Shown piece after piece: positions 35,264 through 46,802 of a stretch of 64,000 nucleotides of DNA. The notes under the pieces are model-generated. The model was given only the letters and a program-made list of their open reading frames with translations. It ran no database searches and was not told the origin of the DNA. Origin of the DNA: Lichtheimia corymbifera B2541 (lineage: Eukaryota; Mucoromycota; Mucoromycetes; Mucorales; Lichtheimiaceae). The stretch covers positions 1-64,000 of the forward strand of contig JNEU01000885.1 in assembly GCA_000697475.1 (NCBI GenBank). Direction: 5' to 3'. Position 1 is the stretch's first letter. Every line of letters begins with the position of its first letter. The translations under genes and the position numbers were made by a program.

Positions 35264-37439
35264 ATGACCAGTGGAGTACGCATTGTCATTCCCACTTTAC
35301 TTCTATTCATTGCTGCTCTCTTCACTGCAACTTGCGCCCATGACAATGCTGAGCTGATTCACAACGAAATCCTGGTGGACATCTCCTCCTCCTATTCCAA
35401 TAAGGACACTGAACAAGCCCATCACAGAAACCACCACCACCATCACCATCACCACAACCATGACAACTATAAAGACAACGACAATGACAATGACAATGAC
35501 GACGAAGAGGAAGAGGAAGAAGAAGAGGAGGATAATGTTTATCATCAAGTGGAGGCTCACCATAAGACACAGGAGGTGTATCCTATCGTGGCTGATATGA
35601 ACACAGTATCGACAGCTGCAAGGGATCTATCTATATCCGCCGATAGTTTACCGACATCCAGTAGCTCAGTAGCTTCATCCAAGCAAAAGACAACACTGAA
35701 TGGGAATGACGACGGCACTATCTCTAGCACCAACTCCAATAGGACGCCGGATTTCAGTTTGGAAGCTAGTCCTCATGTTCAAGTGAATCTTTTCTGCGTG
35801 ATTGACCATGCATTCTGCAGCAAGGTGGCAGGGGCATTGCAGGATGCTGCCAAAATGTTTAACGACGTTGTAAATATAAAGAACGACTTGTTGTAAGTAC
35901 TCATCCATCCTATTCCATATATGCGAAAAATGACTAAGAGGATATGCCTATTATTACAGGATACAAGCGACTTATTACAGCTTTTGTGAAAAGGGTTGTG
36001 CCAATGATACATTTGGTTGGGGAGCCCCGTCTTCTCAGGTAAAAAAGATTACTACTTGCACTGCCTCCTGAATACCCAATCATCAGACTTACTCATTACT
36101 TATTTTGTTGCAGTTTACCCTTCCTTTTGAAGATGGTGCAGATCTCAACTACATATACCCGCAGGCACTAGCAAAACAATTGGCACCTTACAGCAATACA
36201 TCAGCCTGGGCAAACCATGACATTGCTTTGGAAATCAACCATGACATTTATATGAATTCGATCAATCAGGAACAGGCACACCGTGATGGATGGAACGGCA
36301 CTGGTGTTCCTGCAGGAGGAATCTATTACTTTAAAGTAAGTTAGGAAAGGGATTGAAGAGAGGATTGTGAATGGGGTAATTAAGGTATACGTAAATAGGA
36401 TGATTCAAGCAACATTGCGTCGGATCAAATCGACTTGAGATATATCATGCTTCATGAGATCTTGCATGGCGTTGGTTTCTTGAGTTCCTGGGCAGCTTAC
36501 TTTGCAAATGCGGCATCACCCTTTCGAGCATTGATCAATGGTATTATCGATCCAGACGAGCTACAACTTGTGACACCCAGCCCTTTTTGGTTCATCAAAC
36601 AGCAAACGGGTCCCATCTTTGTCACAGGCTTTCAACCGACAATGATATTTGACAAGTTCCTTTACAGTATCAACCCACAATCGAATCGTTCAGACCCGTT
36701 ATCACTGGCAGCTGTTGGATTTGATATGCAAAATTTTTGTGTTCAGGACACGCAATCCTTTGTCATCAATTTCATCCAAGAATTCAACCGATCGAATCAA
36801 TCACGGAACGCCAATCGACTTTGGACTTCAATGAGTGAAGAAAATACGCTCAGTTTTCATTTCCCACCATCAGCCATCGATAACAGCAGTTACAATACAA
36901 ATTCGTACCTGAACGAGACATACAAAGTGATGCGATTGCTGACAGGCGACCAGCTATTGACCTCGCATATGGAGCTATCGAATCGGAATTTTCGACTTGG
37001 CATCGCAATCTCACATTTGGATGAAAACTATTCCACCACACCCGACTTCCTCATGACAGGATCGTATATCAGAGGACAATCCATTGAAGATATTGTGCAA
37101 GAAGCTTACAAACATCTACCAACAATCTATTACAATGTCAATGTCAACAACACCGATACTCAGCACATATACCAATCACCCATCGGTCCAGGCGTTTTGA
37201 GAATATTGGATTCTATGGGCTATTCAACAGTGCTAAGTAACACCAACTACACCACGGCTGGCAATGTCAAATCAGGCAAGATGCCATCAGTATGCGATGA
37301 CAAGAATAACAACCATGCTATATCCAAGAGTAAAAAGAATCTAGACACATCCGAAGCAACGCCAGCATCATCAAACAACATGTCAGAGACCCTGGTAGCA
37401 CTGTGGGCTGTTGTACTCTTGTCAGTGTTGTTCTTTTAG
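35264..37439 (+). CDS. Predicted GPI-anchored zinc-protease-like protein with His and acidic runs
   Basis: Four exons (35264-35892, 35960-36038, 36114-36335, 36399-37439) join to 656 residues. Residues 1-25 are a signal peptide ending at Cys-Ala-His. Around residues 50-95 there is a run of His (HHRNHHHHHHHHNH) and then alternating Asp-Asn and a nine-Glu run. The core has HEILHGVGF at residues 329-337, the HExxH zinc-protease signature followed by Gly-x-Gly-Phe. No third metzincin His sits at the usual place, so the peptidase family is not assigned. Many NxT/NxS sites are present. The C-terminus (SETLVALWAVVLLSVLFF) is a classic GPI-attachment tail. A secreted, wall-bound metalloprotease is inferred; catalysis is unproven. 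Confidence 0.8.
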
Positions 37440-38383
37440 CCACACCTTCTCACAATTACACTCTAACACACTACACCACAACACACGCGCATTTCATACA
37501 CCCATCAACGTATTGTAAATTCATTCATGCTCACATATGATTTCCCTGCAATCCTTGTACATTCTCTCTTGCTTTATAATAATATCATCATTTCGCTACA
37601 ACGCAAAAAATTGGTCTATAATAACTCACAGCCAAACAAGAGCATTAACTCGATGGCTCTGTACCAACTATCAGTACATGAATTCGGAAGCTTTAATGAA
37701 TGCAATAAAGTGACAAAAGAACAAAAGCATCTCGGTACGATGATGCAAATGGTCCACCCTGGCTTCCCAACCTTCAAGTTTCCATATCCCCTTTCAATCC
37801 AGAAGTAAACCAAGTGACCCACATCTTGCGCATATGTAGTATGTTGAGTTCAATGAAAAAGTCGAAGAATAACACATGATAGTGTGGATGTTTATCAAGT
37901 ATGGTAAGGGAACCGCATTGTGAATTGAATAAGCTACGGGTGAATCACATCGAGTAAACGGGGAGTGTCATGATGTCATTGTAATCTTGCTTGCTGCCGT
38001 CATAAGCATCCTTCATCCGTGATTGCAAACTAGCTGCTGCATGCACTGACTTGCGTATTCCAATAGCGTCCATGACTGTAAAGCACCTTTCACCAAGATA
38101 TCAACCATTAGGTCAATCCCATCCAATCCATCATCATCCTAAGCCGTATCCACGTGATCGTTCCTGCAGACGACGCGCCAAGTAACCAAAGCAACATTCC
38201 AGGATATCTCATTGCTGCACTTGATTGCATACATCCGTCGAAGATCGCCATGTGGTCGCTGCTGGTCAATCCTTTCTTGGTCAGTTTCTTCCATCAAGGC
38301 TTATCCAGGTGAAGATAGTTTGTAATGTGGTGAGCTTGATAGTTGATATGGCACCCCATCCATTGTTATCTGTATGTATCTAA
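37440..38383. other. Intergenic, start of gene-poor region
   Basis: AT-rich 3' sequence followed by unremarkable non-coding DNA; an open frame at 37527-37808 lacks protein-like character. Confidence 0.4.
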
Positions 38384-38677
38384 GCAGGTTGCTGCAAGTA
38401 ATTTGAGACAATGGAGTAAAGACCTTGCTGATAGCAACAGTTGTTACGTTTGGTCGCGGCAGAGTGGTGTGTGCAAGAGAGCGTGTGTTGTAGTATAGTG
38501 ACAAGGCTATGAACACTGTTTGCGACAATGGAGTGAAGATCCTGCTGATAGCAACTGCTGGAATGAATGCTGTTACGTTTGATTGTGGCAGAGGAGTGTA
38601 CAAGAGAACGCGCAGTGTCAAGGGACGCGGGTGTTGTCGTGGGGTGCACACGCCATGGATCTGCCATTCAGTCAAAG
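38384..38677 (+). repeat. Dispersed repeat, copies 2 and 3 (internal tandem duplication)
   Basis: Two diverged units: one from about 38405 (GAGACAATGGAGTAAAGACC-TGCTGATAGCAAC) and one from 38521 (GCGACAATGGAGTGAAGATCC-TGCTGATAGCAAC), both followed by GTTACGTTTG and GCAAGAGA/ACAAGAGA-type blocks. The left flank (GCAGG-TGCTGCAAGTA) and the right end (CATTCAGTCAAAG) match window positions 1-177 in inverted orientation. On the minus strand the units share a peptide pattern (VAIS--FTPLSQ). Confidence 0.75.
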
Positions 38678-38880
38678 ATAGATAGGATCAAGACAATCGT
38701 AGGGTCGACATGATGGGTTGAAGCAGGACAATCGTTCGCAGGCGGTAGTTGTACTTGAATGGGGCAACAGTTGGGAATGGGAGGAAGAGACAAGAAGTGG
38801 AAATTAAATAGGTCAGGCACAGTCAGACATATCCATGCACACTATAAATTAATACATCCATGACCTTAAATGCCTCTCTC

Positions 38881-38968
38881 GAACATGAAACTTTCACACA
38901 ATATGCTCTTGGTCATGCTGATCAACTTTGTCTTAATAAAGAACCCATGCTTCATTTGAAAATTTCGA
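38881..38968 (+). repeat. 88-bp coding-like unit, copy A
   Basis: First of six related 88-89 bp units. The forward frame reads EHETFTQYALGHADQLCLNK, matching the family pattern ET-(F/W)-x-x-x-ALGHADQ. Confidence 0.7.
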
Positions 38969-39072
38969 AAGGGAGAGCATAATGTGGGTTTACTATGACG
39001 GCGGGAAATTGGGAAAGCGCCGGATTGTTGAAAAAGTCAATTAGTATGTATTATCTTGGGATTCCCTATCTC

Positions 39073-39161
39073 GCACTTGAAATTTGGTCAGAAGGTACTC
39101 TCGCGCATGCTGATCAACTCCATTCATTTAAAAACCGCATGGTTCATTATGTACATTTTGA
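39073..39161 (+). repeat. 89-bp coding-like unit, copy B
   Basis: The forward frame reads ALEIWSEGTLAHADQLHSFK followed by HYVHFE. Starts 192 bases after copy A. Confidence 0.7.
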
Positions 39162-39229
39162 ATGCCGGCCAGCCCAAGTGTAGGAGAAAAGTAGGGTAGA
39201 CGCTCCTGCTCCCCGAAATTGCCCACCTC

Positions 39230-39318
39230 GAACCTGAAACTTTCACACAACATCCTTTCGACCACGCCGAGCAATTTCGTTCTCATAAAGATCCCAAAGT
39301 TTATTATGAAAAAATTGA
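39230..39318 (+). repeat. 89-bp coding-like unit, copy C
   Basis: The forward frame reads EPETFTQHPFDHAEQFRSHK followed by YYEKIE. Starts 157 bases after copy B. Confidence 0.7.
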
Positions 39319-39391
39319 ATGTAGGAGAGACGACGAAGGGATGGTAACATAAATAGGGTGTACGGCCGTGCGCGCCGATATTGCTGGTGGG

Positions 39392-39620
39392 GACGTCGAA
39401 ACTTGGTCAGGAGGTGCTCTCGGTCATGCTGATCAACATCGTTCTCATAAAGCCTCTACACATCATTATGTAGATTTGGAGAAACAGCCACCTTCATATT
39501 TTACCTATACTGTAAGCGTGATACCATAAGAAAGGTGGTGTTTGTTCATTGTGAAGTAGCGGGACCCTGATACAGCGGAAGATGCAGACGGACTTCTTTG
39601 TGCAACACAGCTCATTTGCA
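39392..39620 (+). repeat. Unit copy D with 3' extension
   Basis: The unit at 39392-39480 reads DVETWSGGALGHADQHRSHK then HHYVDLEK. Its 3' extension (TGTTTGTTCATTGTGAAG, GACCCTGATA-AGC, AACACAGCTCATT) is shared as a direct repeat with 39912-40143. Confidence 0.75.
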
Positions 39621-39625
39621 TGATA

Positions 39626-39830
39626 CTTCACAATGAACAAACACCACTTGTCATATAGCATCACGCTTATAGCATATGTAAAACATAAAGGTGCCTGTAT
39701 CTCTAAATTTTACAATGAAACGTGGTGCCTTTCATAGAACAAAGTTGCTCGTCGGGGTGAAGCGCACCTTGGGTGCAAGTTTCACGATCGTCGTGGCCAT
39801 TCTCAGATTCACCCAATGTCACCACCAGCC
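39626..39830 (+). repeat. Left arm of long inverted repeat (contains unit copy E, inverted)
   Basis: A 205-base arm that is the reverse complement of 39871-40075 with about four mismatches seen by eye. Copy E of the unit lies inside on the minus strand at 39702-39789 (DRETCTQGALHPDEQLCSMK). Confidence 0.9.
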
Positions 39831-39870
39831 AAAGTGAACAGGTCAACCTCTTGAATTTTTTTTTCGACGA
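39831..39870. other. Loop of the inverted repeat
   Basis: A 40-base spacer including a run of nine T; together with both arms it could form a 450-base hairpin. Confidence 0.85.
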
Positions 39871-40075
39871 GGCTGGTGGTGACATTGGGTGATTCTGAGA
39901 ATGGCCACGCCGATCGTGAAACTTGCACCCAAGGTGCGCTTCACCCCGACGAGCAACTTTGTTCTATGAAAGGCACCACATTTCATTGTAAAATTTAGAG
40001 ATACAGGCACCTTTATGTTTTACATATGCTATAAGCATGATGCTATATGACAAGTGGTGTTTGTTCATTGTGAAG
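39871..40075 (+). repeat. Right arm of long inverted repeat (contains unit copy F)
   Basis: Pairs with 39626-39830. Copy F of the unit is at 39912-39999 and reads like copy E up to a TAG stop. The sequence beyond the arm to 40143 is directly repeated with the 3' part of copy D. Confidence 0.9.
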
Positions 40076-40444
40076 CAGCTAGACCCTGATAGAGCAAATG
40101 ATGCAGAGGTGCGTGTTTGTGTAACACAGCTCATTATGCAGAATGGAAGGATCAATGGATGATACTTCTTCTTACAGGAATGAAGGTACAGTATGACAGC
40201 ACAACGCTACCCACATTTTATTACTGACGCTATTATAGATTCAAGCGTCATAGAACTCTGTCTACAGCCCAAGAGTCAACGCCAATATAACAGCCTGGTC
40301 ATCCCGTACAATGCACGGCATCCAGCAGCAGTGGTCCATACATTCAGCAACCCAGTGCTTACCCATTTATCCCACCATTAGGTGATCCTCCATACCTTCC
40401 ACAAGTCACCTAACACCTAATATCCATATATCCAGCATTCCAAC

Positions 40445-40550
40445 GCTCCACATCAACATCCACAACTTGCCTACAACCACCAAGAGGTCAAGTCGCCAAC
40501 GCTTCGTCACATCCACGACTTGCTTGCAGTCATCTAGGACGAGTCGCCAC
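40445..40550 (+). repeat. Two-copy tandem repeat, about 53 bp unit
   Basis: The halves 40445-40499 and 40500-40550 share ACATCCAC-ACTTGC, a CTA-AACCACC/CAGTCATC block, and A-GAGTCGCCA, an imperfect duplication with no coding role apparent. Confidence 0.5.
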
Positions 40551-42924
40551 CATATGCATGTGTCTTTCGATCACATAAAAAAGGCTCTTTGTGCAACCAC
40601 CCACATCAATGTATTAGCTCATCACCATTCCACGTCAAGCGTATGTCATTCTTTGTAACCATTGAAATACCCAATCTCATCATCCACATCAGGCAAGGAT
40701 GTCGTCGCCCAGTTTATTCCCTCATACCCATCATTGATTGCTGACACTTTCAAAGCCCAAATTGATGTGAGTACCATGATGGTGAATGGTCTTGTTTGCG
40801 AGTGATCCCTGTACTAGATATCTGTGATGATCTTTAGCCTTTCGTCGTGATGTTGGGCTCTTTTGTTAAGGTGAAACGTAATCATCGTACGTGATGAAGT
40901 ACGTGCTTATATACTCAGCTACCTGCCGAGACTCATATGCAGAGTTGGGTTAGGCGACGTATGGGCGGCGGTAGTGATATAACGGCTTCCCACAACCTTT
41001 GTCTTTCCGTTTCCTTGTTTATCTTTTCCAAAATGCGCTGACTCCATTGAGACAGTAGGATCTGCATTTGACTTTCTGGATCTCTCTTGTCACCAACACT
41101 TAGGTCTGCATCACAGTGTCTGTGGAAGGTGGACGTTCGTTAAACGTACATGTGCTTATACACTACAGGATACAGCTATATCTCTTTATGGTGCAAGTAC
41201 TTGGGTCTGATATGCATATGGAGGGTTACTGTGTCCAGCTCGTTGGCATCGCTCAATTCAATCATCACACCCCAAGTATCTGAGTACCTGTTCCATGTGA
41301 TATCTATCTCAGCCCGAGGAAATTGCTTTCCATGACCGACAAGCCAAGATCAAAGGCTAGAAAGTGCAAGATCATATATTGTTAAAGCTTTTTGCCCTAC
41401 TTTTCTCCCGTTTCCTTTACACAGCACCTCTTCAGCCGACACACTATCCAAGGTGAATTTGAACATCCTCTAGCTAGCGTGTAAGCCAAGGAATACAAGT
41501 CATGCTACAATAGTAATTATTAGTCCGCGTCAAGCAACGTTTTCTTTCATTCAAAATGTTACGTAAAGCATGGGCGGAAGAGTTGTATGAGCGCGCATAT
41601 GTGGAACGATGGGATTTACGGCCAAATATGGTCAAAACTTTTGGGTTCGGAGATGCGGCCATGTAAGGCTATCTTGCTCACATGGTAAATTGCACTCTCT
41701 AGGTTTCGTAACTGCTGAAATATGATAAATAAATAAAGCAAGTACGCCATGTTGTCTACCATTGCCTAGAATGGTAGCTATTTCTGTAACATTGGTGTCA
41801 ATGTTTTCAGTAAGGAGAAAAAGGGATATGTCGGCCAACACAAGAAGAGAGGCGACATACACTGTAAACACAGCACGTAGATATTTCGTGCATTAGCATA
41901 TAACTGCTGTGACACATATATGGGGAATGATGCCGATGAAGAGGCTTGTATGTACATATGCAGGAAGATGCAAGTCAAAATATATGAGAGAGCTCAAGCA
42001 CTGTGCACAATGTTGTGTAACTAGTTCTTTAGTAGCCGTATATGCCTAGTTGTAGGATTTGCCGCATTGTGCAGCTACTGATCAAAAACTGTCGTCATGT
42101 GGCATCGCTGCATCATCAAAATGAGCGAGCCTTCATTTCTTTGACCTTCACCCGGTAGAGCGATTTCATGTGTCATGGATGGCCACCTATGAATCATATC
42201 GAGTGAATGAAGATAAGCAATGCGTCTTACCCAAACGCCGGCACCAAGTGTCTTTAGCTATATGTACTACAGCAGTAGAGCATATTGGTATCGGTGGTGG
42301 TACTAGTGGTTGCTGCTGTGACCGTTGTATTCATTCTCAAATTCCCTTTTTCAGAGCTGTCAAACTATTTGTGGGACAATGAAACGCCTTTCAATGAACC
42401 GATGGTTACATCTTGCATAAACTTTGGGTGTAACTCATGCGTGTGAAACAATGGCATCATGAAACACGGGATGAATAGTACGCAAAAGGAGAGCAAAAGG
42501 AGATGGAATTTCTTGATCTTCATTCGAAAATGGGGTGATCGAGTGCTCGGATTTCATGTTAGTGTGGCCCTTGCTGTATTAAAATAGGTTACACTACAAG
42601 TTGTGTGGAGATGATATTATATCAGCAAGTATGCAAAGATGCCAAGCACCTGTATAAGAGGAAAGGATATATATAATGTTTAACCGTGATGTATATAAGA
42701 AATGACTGTGCGTCATATTTACAGTATATGACATCCAGCAACGGCTAACATTCTGAAAAGATATCCGAGAACGTGGGTACTATGAACAACAACGCACTAT
42801 TTATGCGCATTTGGCCGTTCAGGACCAGCATTAGGAAAGGCTTTGTGGAACCGAGCATGTATAAAGCTGGCGTTTGCCTCGATCGAAATATCTTTTTGCT
42901 CCTTCTTTATACTCAAGGATTTCG
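40551..42924. other. Gene-poor region upstream of permease
   Basis: No convincing gene in 2.4 kb. A 36-codon frame at 41556-41666 (RKAWAEELYERAYVERWDLR...) looks protein-like but is isolated. TATA-like runs occur at 42669-42676 and 42693-42700. Confidence 0.4.
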
Positions 42925-45243
42925 ATGGTTTTGGGAAATGACAACAGGGACCAATCTAGTGAAAAGCAACTTGAAGCAGGTCAAGCTTTGGAAATAGATC
43001 ATGAAAATGAGCTAGGATACAACAAGGTATGCATTTTACTACGATTATTGCTAGATGGGATGTAACTGAAGATAACCATGCCATATTACGACATCATTGC
43101 AGGATCCAAAAAACTCGCTGACACTATTCTCCAACTTTGCCATTGCCTATTCATGCTGCTCGGTTTTATCCGGAATCACCCCGGTAAGATTGATTAAGGA
43201 AAAATGCAGAGTCTTTATATTCATGATTCGTTTACAGCTATGGGGCGATGCCATGGTCGATGGTGGCAGTGTATGTATTCATAGGAGACATAAGAGTATC
43301 CAGCTAACCAAATGGTGTATGTATATAGCTAGGTGTCATTTGGGGCTGGGTGGTGGTGTCCTTTTTCACGACCTTGTCAGCCATGTCACTTGCTGAAATT
43401 GCTAGTGCATATCCAAGGACGGGTGGATTATACATCTGGGTAAGCAGGCTTGCTCCTCCAGAATGGGTGCCATTAGCTTGCTGGGTGACGGGATGGTTTA
43501 CTTGGATCCAATACATATGTAAGCGATAAACCCAGTGGAAATGGGCGATGGATATATAACCCACTCATTCTTCCATTAGTCAGCGTCTCCAGCGTTGGTC
43601 TTGGTTGCAGTCAATTTATTGCTGGTATCATTCAAATATGGTATGAGAAGGAAAAGGAGGAGGGTGCACGTGATTTTGGATTGACATGTTATATCGCACG
43701 GAAAGGGAACCGGAAGTCAACACTTCAGTGTATATGCAATACGGCGTCTTTTTCGGCATTTGTGTTCTGTATGGCATTATCAACTCGGTCACTGTTAGAT
43801 TCAATGGCATTGTCAATGAAGGAGCTTGTAAGTGAATGCGTTGGTCAAAAAGGAGGTTCCCGTCATTCTGACATTACTTTTCCGTGGCAGTTTATATCAA
43901 CCTGCTTGGTCTAGTACTCATTGTCATTGTCGGATTGGCGATCACCAAACCGCTTAATACTGGAAGCTTTGTGGTAAGTCGAGTATCACGCGTCATGAGT
44001 GGTATCCTTGTTAACGCATCTGTGGTGCCTTATTTGTAGTTTACCCAGTTTTACAATGGATCTGGTTTTTCAAACGATGGTTATGGTTTCCTTCTCGCTC
44101 TCCTCCAATCCCAATTTACGCTGACAAGTTACGAAGGTGCAGTTCAAGTAGCTGATGGTAGGTGATAATAATGGAGGATTATGGGAAAGTCATAGCAACT
44201 CACCTTTGATGATTATCAGAAACGAATAACCCAGCACGTGCTGCACCATTTGGTATCATGACAGCAGTGTTATCCAACGCAGTGACAGGCTTTATCTTTT
44301 TGATGGCCCTCAGTTTCATGGTCAAGGATTTCGATGCACAAATCTTGAGCGAGAATGCAATTCATCCCCAGCTCGTACAGGTCCTTTTAGACTCGGTGTC
44401 TCACGCATGGACGCTCGTGTTCGTTATTATCATTATGTTGACGATTTTCTTCAGTGGGAACGCATTGCTATTGGCAGCATCGAGAATGGTGTACGCTTTT
44501 TCACGTGACGGAGCCCTCCCGAGATGCTTTTGTCGTCTCAACAAGCGTACTGGGTTACCAGTGAACTCTGTGTGGTTGAATGTTGCTGTTGCAGGTACTT
44601 ACACGTGAGACATTACAAAGAAAAAGACATCTCATTGTTATATCACAGTCATTATTGGAATATTATACATGATCAATAGCACCGCATTCGAAGCCATTGT
44701 CTCCGTCAGCACTATTGGAGCCCAATCCTGTTACCTCGTTCCTATCATGCTAAGGATCACTATAGCACGCAAGACATTCAAGCCTGGTAAAGTATACACG
44801 GCGAGAAAAAAGATTGATGGATTGGTCACTTATTCATTGTTCTAAAGGGCCATGGCGTTTGGGAAAGTTTGCATATCCTATCGGCGCGATTTCTTGCTGC
44901 TGGTTGCTGGTAAGTCGGATTTGATGATTCAGGGGAATGTCAGTCGTTAATGCAATGAACATAGTTTGGCGTTGTGTTATTTGTTTTGCCTACACAGTGG
45001 CCTGTCGACCCTGACAATATGAACTATGCTGTGGTCCCATATGTATTTATCATGCTGGCTTCTGGACTTTGGTTCGCACTTTTTGCAAGACATTGGTTTA
45101 CCGGCCCATATCGAATCATCAATGGTCAACGGGTTCTCCTCTACGATGATGAAGAAGATGAATCAATCCCAAGTACAACCCCAAAGCCTGAATCTATTAA
45201 GATAGTGGAAGAAAAGGAAGAGAAAACGGAAATAAAAACATAA
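42925..45243 (+). CDS. Amino-acid/choline-type permease, APC superfamily
   Basis: A plasma-membrane permease of the fungal Uga4/Hnm1-like amino acid/choline group; the exact substrate is not readable. Twelve exons: 42925-43026, 43103-43183, 43238-43270, 43329-43518, 43580-43640, 43706-43827, 43891-43973, 44040-44157, 44220-44594, 44649-44786, 44848-44909, 44965-45243; total 547 residues. Family landmarks are ELGY, LTLFSNFAIAYSCCSVLSGI, VIWGWVVVSFFTTLSAMSLA, AYPRTGGLYIWVSRLAPP, TSYEGAVQVADETNNPARAA, ASRMVYAFSRDGALP and LPVNSVWLN. About twelve hydrophobic spans are visible. The cytosolic C-terminus is very acidic (DDEEDE, then Glu/Lys-rich). It is bordered upstream by the repeat region. Confidence 0.92.
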
Positions 45244-46802
45244 CGTGTACATATTGCATCATTTCATACCATTATACAACCAAATCCTCGTAGCAATTTC
45301 TCGCTTATTGATGTATGTAGCAATCATCAGTCTGCTATATGTGATTGATTTCTGTCTCGTCATCACTCATATGACGCTTGATTAAAAGGAGACATGTAGC
45401 AATGAAAGGGGTCAAGGTTGGCATCATCGGCATTGAATAGTGAAGGTAATGCAAGTAGGTCACAAGTGGCAAAACCTGTATCCTGTATACGTAGTGTAGC
45501 CACTAGGTATAGTGTAAGCCATTCGAGTAAAAGTGAAATCCAAATCTTTGGATGGATGAAAAAGGAGGAGTTGTGTTCATGACCCGTCCAAGGTTTCGAG
45601 GATCAATACTGTAAGCATTGTCGGTTTGACAGCTTTGCGACGAATCAAGGAGTAAATGCAGTTGCGGATGAAAAAGGCTCCTTGGATATGCAAAACCATT
45701 GACATAATCACAAGATAAATCAGCCATTCATGTATCGTTACTATAAGCGCATGAAAATAATTTTATTGTCTAGCATCGGCGAATGTCATTGTGTCATTAT
45801 TCTTCTATACGGGGTAGTTCCGTGATCTACATCACACGTCTGACATCAGCGATAATAGAGCTATAAGCAGAGATGGGCCTTCCAAATATAAGCTAGTCAT
45901 AACATGATGTTGCTGCAAACCAGTATTGTGAAGGTAAACAATACCACACCCAAACTCGGAGATGGGTGGTGTGCATCCCAAAGAGGGCACACTGGTTGCC
46001 TGCAACATCTTCCATGATGGCTGCGGGTGACGAAAATCAGCATGCGTACTACATACACTGCAGTGCGTCATGTTTGTGTCTATACAAACAAATGGGTGGC
46101 AAATATAATTATACTTACTCACACGTATAGGAGTCCTAAAGTCAAGAAATCCTCTCCGGCTCATTTTGATGCAAGGGGAAGGGATTGAAAAAGAGGACAA
46201 AGGAGATAGCCATATTGGTATATCCACTTTCAGATGTCGCCACCACCGTTCACTCGCCTTCTATACATGCACCTTATACGCTGGTCATGCATGTTACATA
46301 CACCACAAGTATGACAATGAATTTTTGTTTCCATAGTAGGGGCAGGGTTGAGAAAAAGTGGGTGGGCATGATGAGGATGATCGAGATCATGTTTTTGATT
46401 GATGATGATTGATTGTGTATTGTGGTGTGTCATGTGTGACCATATGGATCGCCACACACCCAAGGGCAATGTACCTTTGGGTGCATCTTGCCCCCAACAC
46501 TACTTGCCAAAGCAATGATGTTTACGCATGCCTCCCCTTTTACTTGCTGCTGGGTGTATGTGGGTGGGTACATCATCTCTTTAGACCGCAGCTTGTCTAG
46601 ATCTTTATCTCCTTTTCCTGTTTCTGGCACACACACTCTTTTTTGTCCAAATGTTGTTTCCTCCCTTATTCATGCGTGCATAATTTCTTCTTACTTTGTT
46701 GCTTCATCAAATCCGTTGCTTTTTTTCTCTTTATACTTTATTCACTCCTCTCAATTTCCCCTGCTTCCTTCTTTTTCGCCACCATCACACATTTTCATCG
46801 CC
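45244..46802. other. Intergenic, about 1.56 kb
   Basis: Two minus-strand open frames (45503-45727 and 45832-46227) show weak protein-like character but no shared splice plan or domain could be made. The last 250 bases are CT-rich leader of the next gene. Confidence 0.4.

Noticed and set aside
39210..39240. Possible tRNA B-box (GGTTCGAGGTG on the minus strand)
   Set aside because: No matching A-box, acceptor stem or cloverleaf could be drawn; no tRNA gene was found in the window.
38881..40143. CRISPR-like array
   Set aside because: Units are too long, diverged, irregularly spaced and in a eukaryotic genome; they are a decaying repeat family.
41556..41666. 36-codon protein-like frame starting MLRKAWAEELYER
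   Set aside because: No second exon or homologous motif could be joined; too short to call as a gene.
41632..41871. Minus-strand 79-codon frame with a hydrophobic start
   Set aside because: No domain, no splice partner and overlapping other short frames; likely chance.
43827..43914. Longer intron in the permease ending at TCTAG 43914
   Set aside because: The acceptor at 43890 keeps the same frame and adds FYINLLGLV, completing a membrane span.
45503..46227. Two minus-strand frames as a possible two-exon gene
   Set aside because: No donor/acceptor pair joined them in frame with recognisable content.
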